A DNA stretch of 17,493 bases from JAAYYF01 sp040255585 (GTDB taxonomy: Bacteria > Deinococcota > Deinococci > Deinococcales > Trueperaceae), in contig JBDZVI010000063.1 in assembly GCA_040255585.1 (NCBI GenBank), positions 1-17,493 of the forward strand. Direction: 5' to 3'. The translations under genes were made by a program, and so were the position numbers. The notes beneath the pieces were generated by a model. That model worked only from the letters and a program-made list of their open reading frames with translations, searched no databases and had not been told where the DNA came from. Below, in pieces: positions 7,749-14,243 of this stretch; positions within the stretch are counted from its first letter, which is position 1, and the number at the start of each line of letters is the position of its first letter.

Positions 7749-7994
7749 TCACATCCCTGCCCTGCGCAGCATGGCCTTCGCGGGCTTGGTCGCCATGAAC
7801 GGCATGATGACGCGGCCGCCGAAAGGGGCGACGGCTTCGGCACCGACACCGTTCGCTCCGAGCCGGGCGACGTGATCGGCGAGCGCTTCGGAGCGGCGCG
7901 CGACGAGGACGACGTCGTACCCGCCCGTGCCGAAGCGCTTGGCGACCGCGAGCCCGAGGCCCGGGCCCGCGCCTAGGACGGCGATGGTCGGCAT
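7749..7994 (-). pseudogene. Truncated short-chain dehydrogenase (SDR) remnant
   Basis: An 81-residue frame that starts as a good SDR: 'TIAVLGAGPGLGLAVAKRFGTGGYDVVLVARR' holds the glycine-rich NAD(P)-binding turn GxGxGLG, then strand 2 with an Arg pair that suggests NADP preference. After about residue 55 ('GANGVGAEAVA') the fold stops. The following 26 residues show no SDR motif: there is no NxxG, no catalytic Ser and no YxxxK. The normal length is about 230-250 residues, so roughly two thirds are missing. An internal deletion is the simplest explanation; a short functional derivative is unlikely. It lies 37 bases downstream of the DoxX gene on the same strand and was probably cotranscribed with it. 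Confidence 0.65.
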
Positions 7995-8031
7995 GCTTCT
8001 CCTTCTCCGGCGGGCGTGGCGCGAGGGTCGC

Positions 8032-8397
8032 TCAGAGCACCACCACGAACCCGATGACGGCGCTCACGGCGCACAGCAGGCCGAGCACGGCCGAGCCCAT
8101 GGGGCTCTCCTTGCGGCGCGCGTGGGTGAGGGTGGCGCCGACCATGATGATCGCGAGGCAGACCGCCGCGATCGGCGTGAGCACGGGCGCGATGCCGAGG
8201 GCGAACGGGAGGATCAGACCGAGGCCGCCCAGGAGCTCTGCCAGGCCGATGAGCTTGATGTTGCCGTCGCTGAAGTCCTGGGCCCAGCCCATGCCGTTGG
8301 TGACCAGCGCGGCTTTCGGCCGGGCGAGCTTCATGCTGCCGGAGGCGAGGAAGAGGAGGGCTAGGAGGCCGTTTATGATCCAAAGCGTGATGGTCAT
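8032..8397 (-). CDS. DoxX family membrane protein
   Basis: A 121-residue integral membrane protein with four predicted helices: about 5-22 ('WIINGLLALLFLASGSMKL'), 48-67 ('LIGLAELLGGLGLILPFAL'), 70-88 ('PVLTPIAAVCLAIIMVGA') and 100-121 ('GSAVLGLLCAVSAVIGFVVVL'). 'SGSMKLARPKA' at the end of helix 1 and 'GLAELLGGLGLILP' are characteristic of DoxX/DoxD-like proteins, which are linked to redox or quinone-related functions in several bacteria; the exact role is unknown. Length is normal. The gene is divergent from a TetR regulator, and the two promoters overlap, so it is a likely target of that regulator. The truncated SDR follows downstream. Confidence 0.88.
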   Translation of the reverse strand: MTITLWIINGLLALLFLASGSMKLARPKAALVTNGMGWAQDFSDGNIKLIGLAELLGGLGLILPFALGIAPVLTPIAAVCLAIIMVGATLTHARRKESPMGSAVLGLLCAVSAVIGFVVVL

Positions 8398-8416
8398 CGT
8401 GAGGTTCCCGTTCTGA

Positions 8417-8460
8417 AACGGAGGGTTTCTATCCGTTACTACCAGAGTATAATCGTCCGT
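8417..8460. promoter_or_regulatory. Overlapping divergent promoters and inverted repeat, doxX-like / tetR-like
   Basis: Plus strand: TATAAT at 8448-8453 for the TetR gene, with a poor -35 box. Minus strand: TATACT at 8451-8446, preceded by 17 bases and TTGCGT, for the DoxX gene. The two -10 boxes overlap by four bases, so only one polymerase can bind at a time. AACGGA (8417-8422) and TCCGTT (8432-8437) form an inverted repeat just downstream of the DoxX -10 box. A further GTCCGT half-site occurs at 8455-8460. This is a plausible TetR operator (inference). Confidence 0.55.
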
Positions 8461-8495
8461 GTAGCTGAACGCAACGCAGGCGGGAGGTGGTTACC

Positions 8496-9068
8496 GTGAG
8501 ATCCGATGCGCTGGCCAACCGGGAGGCGCTCCTCGATGCCGCCCGCAGGGTGTTCGGCAGCCGGAGTTGCGGCGTCGCCCTGGCCGCGGTCGCCGAAGAG
8601 GCGGGCACGGGCATCGCGACGCTGTACCGGCACTTCCCGACGCGCGACGACCTCGTGCGGTCCGTCGTGCTCGACCTCGCCGAGCGCTTCGTTGCGATCG
8701 AGGCGCGGTACGACGCGGAGTTGAGTATGGAGCCCGAGCGGGCGTGGCGGGCGCTGGTCCACGAACTCGCCGCCTTGCGGCCGGGCGCGCTGCTGCCGGA
8801 ACTCTTCGAGCTCTTCGCCAAGGAAGGCGTGCCGGAGTACGCGCGGCAGGTCGTGGCGCGGGTCAACGAGTCTCAGGACCGGCTCATCGAGCGCGCCCGC
8901 GCGGCGGGCTTGGTGCGAGACGGCATCGACGGGGTCGCGTTCCAGGTCGGCCTCGCCGCGGTCACCCGCCCATTGAGCGAGGTGCCCGGGCACGTCTGCG
9001 CCGGGGCGGAGTCGTGGCTCGTGGACGTGTACCTGCGCGGGCTGAGGCCCGACGCCGACCGGCCCTAG
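8496..9068 (+). CDS. TetR/AcrR-family transcriptional regulator
   Basis: A 190-residue repressor-type protein. The N-terminal helix-turn-helix domain is diagnostic: 'NREALLDAARRVFG', then 'ALAAVAEEAGTGIATLYRHFPTRDDLVRSVV' (about 29-58), with the ATLYRHF recognition-helix signature. The remainder is an all-helical ligand-binding domain without recognisable specificity. GTG at 8496 is preferred, since GGGAGG (8482-8487) lies 8 bases before it; the GTG at 8487 would overlap that site. The gene faces away from the DoxX/SDR pair, with about 100 bases between starts, and probably represses itself and that pair. The C-terminal half resembles the SbtR-type pattern common in high-GC bacteria, but I could not confirm a subfamily. 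Confidence 0.9.
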   Translation: MRSDALANREALLDAARRVFGSRSCGVALAAVAEEAGTGIATLYRHFPTRDDLVRSVVLDLAERFVAIEARYDAELSMEPERAWRALVHELAALRPGALLPELFELFAKEGVPEYARQVVARVNESQDRLIERARAAGLVRDGIDGVAFQVGLAAVTRPLSEVPGHVCAGAESWLVDVYLRGLRPDADRP

Positions 9069-9081
9069 TGGAGGTTGGGCA

Positions 9082-9096
9082 GTCCTACCGCAGGAC
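9082..9096. terminator. Short hairpin between convergent genes
   Basis: GTCCT (9082-9086), loop ACCGC, AGGAC (9092-9096), placed between the TetR gene and the convergent lipoprotein gene. The stem has only 5 pairs and no T run, so a terminator role is weakly supported. Confidence 0.25.
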
Positions 9097-9102
9097 GCGT
9101 GC

Positions 9103-9513
9103 CTACCGCACGACGCGCGAGGCCGTGAAGCTCCCGTTCACGTGCAGCGGCTCGCCGTCGTTCGGCACGACGAGGAAGTCGTACGTGCCGTTCATGGCGT
9201 TCTCGTTGATCTGCGCGCGGACGGTCAGCGTCGCCGTCCCGGCGTTCGATGTGGCGCGGGCGTCCAGCGAGAAGCGGTCGCCGACGACGCTCGACGTGAC
9301 CTCGTAGTCGAGGAACAGGTCGCCGTACTGCAGGTGGAAGTCGTCGCTGGCGACGCGGTTGTCGTCGCCGACCGTGAACGAGAGCGGGGTGGGCCCGCCG
9401 CCGGTCTGCACGGAGGCGGACCAGTCGCCGGAGGCGTTGACGGCTTGGGGGCTGCATGCCGCCATGACGACGGCGAGGACGAGCAGTGCGAGGGGTGCGA
9501 AACGCTTGAGCAT
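9103..9513 (-). CDS. Small hypothetical lipoprotein
   Basis: A 136-residue secreted protein of unknown function. Residues 1-20 form a lipoprotein signal: 'MLKRF', a hydrophobic core and the lipobox VMAAC with Cys20 as the lipidated residue. The mature part ('SGDWSASVQTGGG', 'LSFTVGDDNRVAS', 'FLDYEVTSSVVGDRFSLDARAT', 'NGTYDFLVVPNDGEPLHVNGSFTASRV') is rich in alternating polar and hydrophobic residues. This suggests an all-beta sandwich or small barrel like those of many bacterial lipoproteins. ATG 9513 has an AGGAGGT site 7 bases upstream and begins the signal peptide exactly, so the longer frame to 9582 is rejected. Direct repeats of CACGTGAA lie upstream. Confidence 0.8.
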   Translation of the reverse strand: MLKRFAPLALLVLAVVMAACSPQAVNASGDWSASVQTGGGPTPLSFTVGDDNRVASDDFHLQYGDLFLDYEVTSSVVGDRFSLDARATSNAGTATLTVRAQINENAMNGTYDFLVVPNDGEPLHVNGSFTASRVVR

Positions 9514-9540
9514 GGCGTTACCTCCTGGGATCGGGGGGCT

Positions 9541-9613
9541 CACGTGAACCGTGCGTTCTCCAACGGATGGTAGGGGTCGCACGTGAAAGCTACATGTATG
9601 CGGCGTTACGTGA
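9541..9613. repeat. CACGTGAA direct repeats upstream of the lipoprotein gene
   Basis: CACGTGAA occurs at 9541-9548 and 9580-9587, and a shorter ACGTGA at 9608-9613, all in the same orientation between the lipoprotein start and the IS remnant. Two exact 8-mers 39 bases apart could be regulator half-sites. I see no convincing promoter boxes around them. Confidence 0.4.
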
Positions 9614-9634
9614 CTCCATGTGCGTCGCCGTAAT

Positions 9635-10087
9635 CTAGGGCGTGTTCACGCTTCGTAGTTGGTCGGCGATGAGTGTGATGGTTATGAAGGCCCTGAACAT
9701 GTGGTCGGTCTTGTCGTAGCGGGTGAAGACGCGGCGGTAGAGTTTGATGCGACCGAAGAGGCGCTCTATCTCGTTGCGCTTCTTGTACAGGTCGGTGTCG
9801 TACTCCCTCGGTTCGAGGCGGTTCTGTTTGGGCGGCACGATCGGTTCGAAGCCCAGAGGGTGTGCTAGGAACCTTGTTTCGTTACCCTCGTAGGCGCGGT
9901 CCATCAGCAACGGCACCTGTAGGTTGTTCAGCCCGAGGGAGCGTAGCAGTTGGCGTCCCGGTGGCGCGTCGTGAACCTGGCCAGGTGTCAGGGTGAAGCC
10001 GAGGACCTGCTTGAGGCTCGCGGCAGCCAGAAGAAGCTTGGTCGTGAGTCCGCCACGCTGTGGCCGATGGCTTGAGGGCCGAGCCTG
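9635..10087 (-). pseudogene. IS5-family transposase, N-terminally truncated
   Basis: The minus-strand frame is open from 10087 to the stop at 9635 (150 residues). It matches the C-terminal half of an IS5-type DDE transposase: 'QRGGLTTKLLLAA', 'VLGFTLTPGQVHDA', 'VPLLMDRAYEGNETRF' with the second catalytic Asp, 'PPKQNRLEPREYDTDLYKKRNEIERLFGRIKLYRRVFTRYDKTDHMFRAFI' with the catalytic Glu, then 'TITLIADQL'. The N-terminal domain and the first catalytic Asp should lie upstream but are not there in any frame, so the element is a dead remnant. Its stop codon falls in CTAG, directly before GGGCGTGTTCACGC (9638-9651), which may be its terminal repeat; no partner repeat is visible beyond 10087. It marks the left border of the accessory island. 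Confidence 0.8.
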
Positions 10088-10370
10088 TCAAGTTGTTTGT
10101 GTGTGGGGTTGGGTTCATGGTTAGAGGTGGGGGTGATTCTCTCGGGGTAGGCGAGGGAGAGTTGGGCTAGGGCTTGCTTCCAGTTGGTGGTGGCGGCGCC
10201 TTGGATGAGTTTGCCGGCGGTCTGCTGCTTCCTGGGTTGTCCTTCTGGCCTGTTTCGCCTCTCTTTCTCGCGTTCCCTGGCGTGTTTGTCCATGGCAGCG
10301 CGAGGACCCTTCCCACGTGCGCGAGCCTAGCGTTCACAATCACAATCGCCAGACGCAACGTCACCACGAG
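10088..10370. other. Unassigned stretch between the IS5 remnant and the VWA operon
   Basis: No gene is recognised. A minus-strand frame from ATG 10293 encodes a basic start ('MDKHAREREKERR') and 'NWKQALAQLSLAYPERI', then runs out of frame into the IS5 remnant. It could be the 5' stump of a gene broken by the insertion element, or chance. Several purine/pyrimidine-biased tracts occur. Nothing here matches the missing N-terminal part of the transposase. Confidence 0.3.
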
Positions 10371-10379
10371 TGATACAAT
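10371..10379 (+). promoter_or_regulatory. Extended -10 promoter of the VWA-PP2C-kinase operon
   Basis: TGATACAAT (10371-10379) is an extended -10 element (TGn followed by TACAAT), 51 bases before the GTG at 10431. No clear -35 box is present, as expected for the extended class. The leader between them has AGGAAGG at 10395-10401. Confidence 0.5.
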
Positions 10380-10430
10380 TTCCCTCAAATCCCAGGAAGG
10401 CACGAGCTGTACCGCGTGGCAGGTGGCAGG

Positions 10431-11108
10431 GTGGACGAGTTCAAACAGCAACCATTCAGTGACGTCGAATTCGCGGAGAACCCTGAACAACGTTGTCCCG
10501 TGGTCTTGCTTTTGGACACCTCCGGCTCGATGCAGGGCGCCCCAATCGCGGAGTTGAATGAAGGGATCGCAACACTCCGCCGGGACCTGCTCGATGATGC
10601 AATGGCGGCAAAGCGCGTTGAGCTCGCGCTGATTTCATTTGGACCGGTCCGTCTCATTTCAGATTTCGCTACTGTAGATGCCTTCTACCCTGAGACTCTT
10701 CTAGCAAGCGGAGCCACGCCGTTGGGAGAAGCGATTACTACAGGCTTGCAACTCCTTACCGAGCGGAAAAGCCGCTATAAGCAAAACGGCGTAAAGTACT
10801 ACCGACCTTGGGTTTTCCTAGTAACTGATGGTGCGGCTACGGACTCGATTACGGAGGCGGCTGCTGCGGTAAGAGCCGGCGAAGAGAAGAAAGAGTTCAT
10901 GTTCTTTGCCGTCGGCGTTCAGAGTGCCAACATGGATGAACTCCAGAGGATCACAATGAGGCAGCCCCTACGATTGCGTGGCCTAGCATTCAGGGCACTC
11001 TTTCAGTGGTTATCAAGTTCACTGAGTGCTGTCTCGCAGTCTAATCCCGGAGACCCCGTCCAGCTTCAGAACCCGATCGCACCGGATGGGTGGGCGGTTG
11101 CAGACTGA
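10431..11108 (+). CDS. terY: VWA-domain protein, TerY-like (first gene of TerY-P-type triad)
   Basis: A 225-residue von Willebrand factor A protein. The metal-ion-dependent adhesion site is complete: DxSxS at D29-S31-S33 in 'PVVLLLDTSGSMQGAPIAELNEGI', T96 in 'LLASGATPLGEAI' and D133 in 'VFLVTDGAATDS'. 'FAENPEQRCP' just before strand 1 is, from memory, the usual N-terminus of TerY proteins. GTG 10431 was chosen because AGGTGG ends 4 bases upstream and the family N-terminus begins there; GTG 10416 is possible and adds 5 residues. No signal or membrane helix is seen; it is cytosolic. It overlaps the PP2C gene by 23 bases. VWA proteins act as metal-dependent scaffolds, here probably holding or sensing a partner for the kinase/phosphatase pair. 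Base composition is lower in GC than the flanks. Confidence 0.9.
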   Translation: MDEFKQQPFSDVEFAENPEQRCPVVLLLDTSGSMQGAPIAELNEGIATLRRDLLDDAMAAKRVELALISFGPVRLISDFATVDAFYPETLLASGATPLGEAITTGLQLLTERKSRYKQNGVKYYRPWVFLVTDGAATDSITEAAAAVRAGEEKKEFMFFAVGVQSANMDELQRITMRQPLRLRGLAFRALFQWLSSSLSAVSQSNPGDPVQLQNPIAPDGWAVAD

Positions 11109-11859
11109 ATCCAAGACCTGGCGCTGGGCGGCGGCCTCCGTTAGGGGCACGGCCCACGCTAATGCGGACCTACATTCACAGGACGCTTACGCTGTCACTC
11201 CTGTTGCAAACGGTGTCGTTTTCGCCGTCGTCTCTGACGGGGCGGGCAGCACGAGGCTTGGAGGGGTAGGGGCACGATATACCTGCTACTTCATGAAGAA
11301 TCGCGTTAGGGCCTGGTTCGAATCGGGGCAGCAGTTTCCAGACGACGCCGCGGTTGTGGCCATTATCCATGATCTTCGCAAAGCTCTAAGTGCCCATGCA
11401 GATAAGAGGCGCGTCCAGATTCGTGAGTATGCGGCCACAATGGCGGCTGTTCTTGTCTCAAATGCCGAAGTATTAACCATTCAGGTTGGAGACAGCTCCA
11501 TTGTAGCGCGCAAGGGGAACGACTGGGAGGTGCTCTGTTGGCCCGACGCTGGAGAGTATGCGTCTACAACGTACTTCATTACCGACCTCCCACACGCACG
11601 GCTGAACATTAAGTATTTGAAGCGAAGTCATGATGCATTCGCCCTCTTTTCGGACGGGATCGGCGAGCTTGCACTGTCGGTTAGTGACGCTTCCGCCTTT
11701 CCGGGCTTTTTCCGGCCAATGATGAGACCATTGGATGACGCCCTGGACAGTGGACACCTTTCGGATCTTTCTGACCATCTCTCAGCGTATCTAGGCAGCC
11801 AATCTTTTTGCGAACGCACTGACGACGACAAGACACTAATACTCATTACGGGTGGCTAA
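11086..11859 (+). CDS. PP2C-type serine/threonine phosphatase (second gene of triad)
   Basis: A 257-residue metal-dependent phosphatase that should remove phosphate from Ser/Thr, presumably on targets of the next-gene kinase. The PP2C motifs are in order: D33 in 'SQDAYAV', 'FAVVSDGAGS' with D51-G52, 'EYAATMAAVLV' (115-124), 'IQVGDSSIVAR' with G135-D136-S137, 'FALFSDGIGEL' with D190-G191, and the terminal 'DDDKT' with D247-D248. All metal ligands expected for activity are visible. The ATG at 11086 lies inside the VWA gene and has no good ribosome site, pointing to coupled translation; family similarity begins shortly after it. It is a compact, single-domain form without membrane helices. The next gene starts 2 bases after its stop. 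Confidence 0.9.
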   Translation: MGGRLQTESKTWRWAAASVRGTAHANADLHSQDAYAVTPVANGVVFAVVSDGAGSTRLGGVGARYTCYFMKNRVRAWFESGQQFPDDAAVVAIIHDLRKALSAHADKRRVQIREYAATMAAVLVSNAEVLTIQVGDSSIVARKGNDWEVLCWPDAGEYASTTYFITDLPHARLNIKYLKRSHDAFALFSDGIGELALSVSDASAFPGFFRPMMRPLDDALDSGHLSDLSDHLSAYLGSQSFCERTDDDKTLILITGG

Positions 11860-11861
11860 TC

Positions 11862-14057
11862 GTGCAAGACGTTTATGCTGACGGAGTTCGGCTGAGAGTT
11901 TCGGAGTCACTTGGAAAGGGTGGAGAAGGAGCCATCTTCGCGCTGGCCGACCATCCGCACGAGGCACTCAAACTTTACAGGCGTGAGCTACGTGGCCAGC
12001 GTGAACGAAAAGTCCGTGCAATGGTTCAGTCTCAACTTGCAACGAGAACCAAACTGGCGTCCTTTCCAACTAGGATCGTTACCACGCGGGCTGGAGCCTT
12101 TCTCGGCTTCGTCATGAACCGCGTATCGGGGCATCGGGCCCTGCACGAGTTGTACAGTCCGAAGTCACGTTTGCAGCATTTCCCGGAAGTCGATTATCGA
12201 TTCCTGATACGCGCTGCTCAGAATGTGGCCAGGGCAGTTGGTTCTATCCATAACTCTGGCTGCGTCATTGGAGATCTTAATCACTCTGGAATACTGGTGG
12301 CTCATGATGCAACCGTCCTGCTCATCGATGCCGATAGCTTCCAGTTCCGATCGCAGGGTGAACTGTACCCGTGTGTCGTCGGCGTCCCCGAGTTCTTGCC
12401 GCCTGAACTGCACGGTAGGTCCCTGGCGTCAGTTGAGCGAACCGCATCCCACGACAATTTCAGCCTTGCAGTAGCGATTTTCCAACTATTGTTCATGGGT
12501 CGCCACCCCTATGCAGGCGTGCACGCGGGCACTGAGTTGTCTATGGGCGAAGCGATAGCGGGTAATCTCTTCGCCTACTCCCGTAGACGCCGCAACTCCA
12601 CGTCTTCTGCGCCTCCTCCCGGTGCTCTCACCCTCGACGTGTTTCCAGGGTACGCACAGGATGCCTTCGAAGAGGCGTTTGGCCTAGCGCCTTCCGACCG
12701 CCCAGACGCCGCAGCGTGGATTCGAACCATGGTCGCCTTGGAGAACTCGCTACAAAGCTGTAGCAACGTAGCAACCCACTACTTCCCTCCGGGCGCCACG
12801 GCCTGCTGCTGGTGCGACCTAGCCTCGCGTGGCGGTGTGGAGATGTTTCCTAACAGGAGGGGCGTCGGCGCCGTAGACACGAGCGCTTCGCTCAACCTAG
12901 CGACGGCGATCCAGGCAATACGGAGTTTCCACGTGCCAAATGTGGCCGAACTACTACCAGCAGTCTCCCCGCCGGAGCAAATCAGCACAAAGCTCCGGGA
13001 GTCCATTTCCGCCGCTTCATGGACTAGAGTCGCCGGCGGCATCGTGACTCTAGGCGGCATTGCCGGATTCTTTGTTGCACCATCCGTTTGGTTGTTGTTT
13101 GTAGGCGCGATTATTTTCGGATTGAGTATGAGCCGTAAATCGAAAGCGCCCACCGATGAGTATCTGCAAGCATATCGACGTGCACACGCCAAGGTTCAGC
13201 AGTCTCTAGATTCCTTTGCGCGGCAGAGCCAATTGTGGCAAGTGCTCACCGTCCAGGTGGACATGGTAACCGCCGTCGACGCCTATGAGCGTCACTCTGA
13301 GTCACTCGATTCGGCGTTAGCGCGCCTCCAGGCAACCCGAGAAACACGTCAGCTGAACGCCTACCTGGATACGATCTCGATTCGCTCAGCGCATATTAGT
13401 GGCATCGGCGTCGACCGAACAGCAACCTTGGTGTCCTTCGGAGTGGAAACGGCTGCGGACGTAACGCCCAGCAAGATCCATGGGGTACCAGGATTTGGTG
13501 AGGTGTTGACGGGACGCCTCATCAACTGGCGTCGGACTCACGAAAGGGACTTTAGGTACGATCCAAACTCGAATCCGCAGGACCGAGCAGACCAAGAGCA
13601 ACTCAAGCAGCAGCATGCCGAATATCAAGCTCGGCTGGCAGCGCAAATACTCAAAGGCTACGAAACACTCTCACGCGGTCAGAGCCAGTTGCCGGCAATT
13701 CGCGCCGCTGCAAGCAGCGATGAGACGCTAATGACAGCGCTTCGTCTGCGAGCACAGGCAGAACGAGACTTGCTGGCGCTTGGTGCCAGTGTTCCCTCAC
13801 TTCCGCTCTCTATTCCCAAGGTGGACTCGCCACAGCAAATCGCTCCTTTCGTCACGCCTCTACTATCAAGCCAGTCCCAGAGCACAAGTGCACCCACGAA
13901 ACGTGCCCCAATCCAGCGAGTCACCTCAACGCCACACTGTCCGCGGTGTGGGAAGCTCATGGTAGTAAGAGTGGCCCGGCGCGGGACCTTGGCAGGCCAG
14001 CAATTCTGGGGCTGCCCCAACTTTCCACGTTGTCATGGGACCCGCCGCTACTTGTAG
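11862..14057 (+). CDS. Protein kinase with membrane segments, helix-hairpin-helix and topoisomerase-type zinc ribbon (third gene of triad)
   Basis: A 731-residue multidomain protein. Kinase domain about 1-290: glycine loop 'LGKGGEGA' (17-24), K37 in 'EALKLY', catalytic loop 'VIGDLNHSGILV' with D138, metal motif 'LIDADSF' (D156), 'PEFLPPEL' (177-184) and 'HDNFSLA' (D198). The Asn expected five residues after D138 is G143. A Cys/His knuckle follows (C300, H306, 'CCWC' 315-318). Two adjacent hydrophobic helices (about 390-422) could anchor it in the membrane. A probable coiled coil spans about 430-500. 'ISGIGVDRTATLVSFG' and 'VPGFGEVLTGRL' (about 510-555) look like paired helix-hairpin-helix DNA-binding motifs. 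The C-terminus is a zinc ribbon with C693, C696, C718 and C724. The GTG start has GGGTGG 6 bases upstream. It should phosphorylate Ser/Thr, opposed by the PP2C gene. Confidence 0.88.
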   Translation: MQDVYADGVRLRVSESLGKGGEGAIFALADHPHEALKLYRRELRGQRERKVRAMVQSQLATRTKLASFPTRIVTTRAGAFLGFVMNRVSGHRALHELYSPKSRLQHFPEVDYRFLIRAAQNVARAVGSIHNSGCVIGDLNHSGILVAHDATVLLIDADSFQFRSQGELYPCVVGVPEFLPPELHGRSLASVERTASHDNFSLAVAIFQLLFMGRHPYAGVHAGTELSMGEAIAGNLFAYSRRRRNSTSSAPPPGALTLDVFPGYAQDAFEEAFGLAPSDRPDAAAWIRTMVALENSLQSCSNVATHYFPPGATACCWCDLASRGGVEMFPNRRGVGAVDTSASLNLATAIQAIRSFHVPNVAELLPAVSPPEQISTKLRESISAASWTRVAGGIVTLGGIAGFFVAPSVWLLFVGAIIFGLSMSRKSKAPTDEYLQAYRRAHAKVQQSLDSFARQSQLWQVLTVQVDMVTAVDAYERHSESLDSALARLQATRETRQLNAYLDTISIRSAHISGIGVDRTATLVSFGVETAADVTPSKIHGVPGFGEVLTGRLINWRRTHERDFRYDPNSNPQDRADQEQLKQQHAEYQARLAAQILKGYETLSRGQSQLPAIRAAASSDETLMTALRLRAQAERDLLALGASVPSLPLSIPKVDSPQQIAPFVTPLLSSQSQSTSAPTKRAPIQRVTSTPHCPRCGKLMVVRVARRGTLAGQQFWGCPNFPRCHGTRRYL

Positions 14058-14074
14058 GGCCACACAGGGCCTTT

Positions 14075-14095
14075 CGCCTCGACGGCTTCGAGGCG
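14075..14095. terminator. Hairpin after the kinase gene
   Basis: CGCCTCGA (14075-14082), loop CGGCT, TCGAGGCG (14088-14095): a perfect 8-pair stem 17 bases after the operon's last stop codon. No T run follows, so it may be a weak or factor-dependent terminator, or protect the mRNA end. Confidence 0.5.
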
Positions 14096-14202
14096 CATGC
14101 AGAGAATGCGTTGTTTCCAACGTGAGCCGCACTGGGTTTTTCTTAAACTGAGTTCCGCGTCTCCAACTTGCTGGAGGAAGAGTGCGCGAACGGCAAAAGC
14201 CC

Positions 14203-14237
14203 TGGACCCTGTTCTTGGACAGGTGCCCCTTGGTTCT
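14203..14237 (+). repeat. IS3-type terminal repeat, copy 1
   Basis: Begins TGGACCCTGTTCTTGGACAG at 14203. It matches copy 2 at 15319-15353 at 28 of 35 positions, in the same orientation. The core GTGCCCCTTGG here is GTGGGGCTTGG there, as if the five bases GCCCC had been inverted. It lies just outside the OrfB stop at 14244, as expected for the right end of the element. Confidence 0.7.
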
Positions 14238-14243
14238 TAAGTG

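Noticed and set aside
9988..10293. 101-codon minus-strand frame overlapping the IS5 remnant
   Set aside because: Its second half is the transposase read in the wrong frame; the first half matches nothing I know. Possibly a gene stump, but not supportable as a gene.
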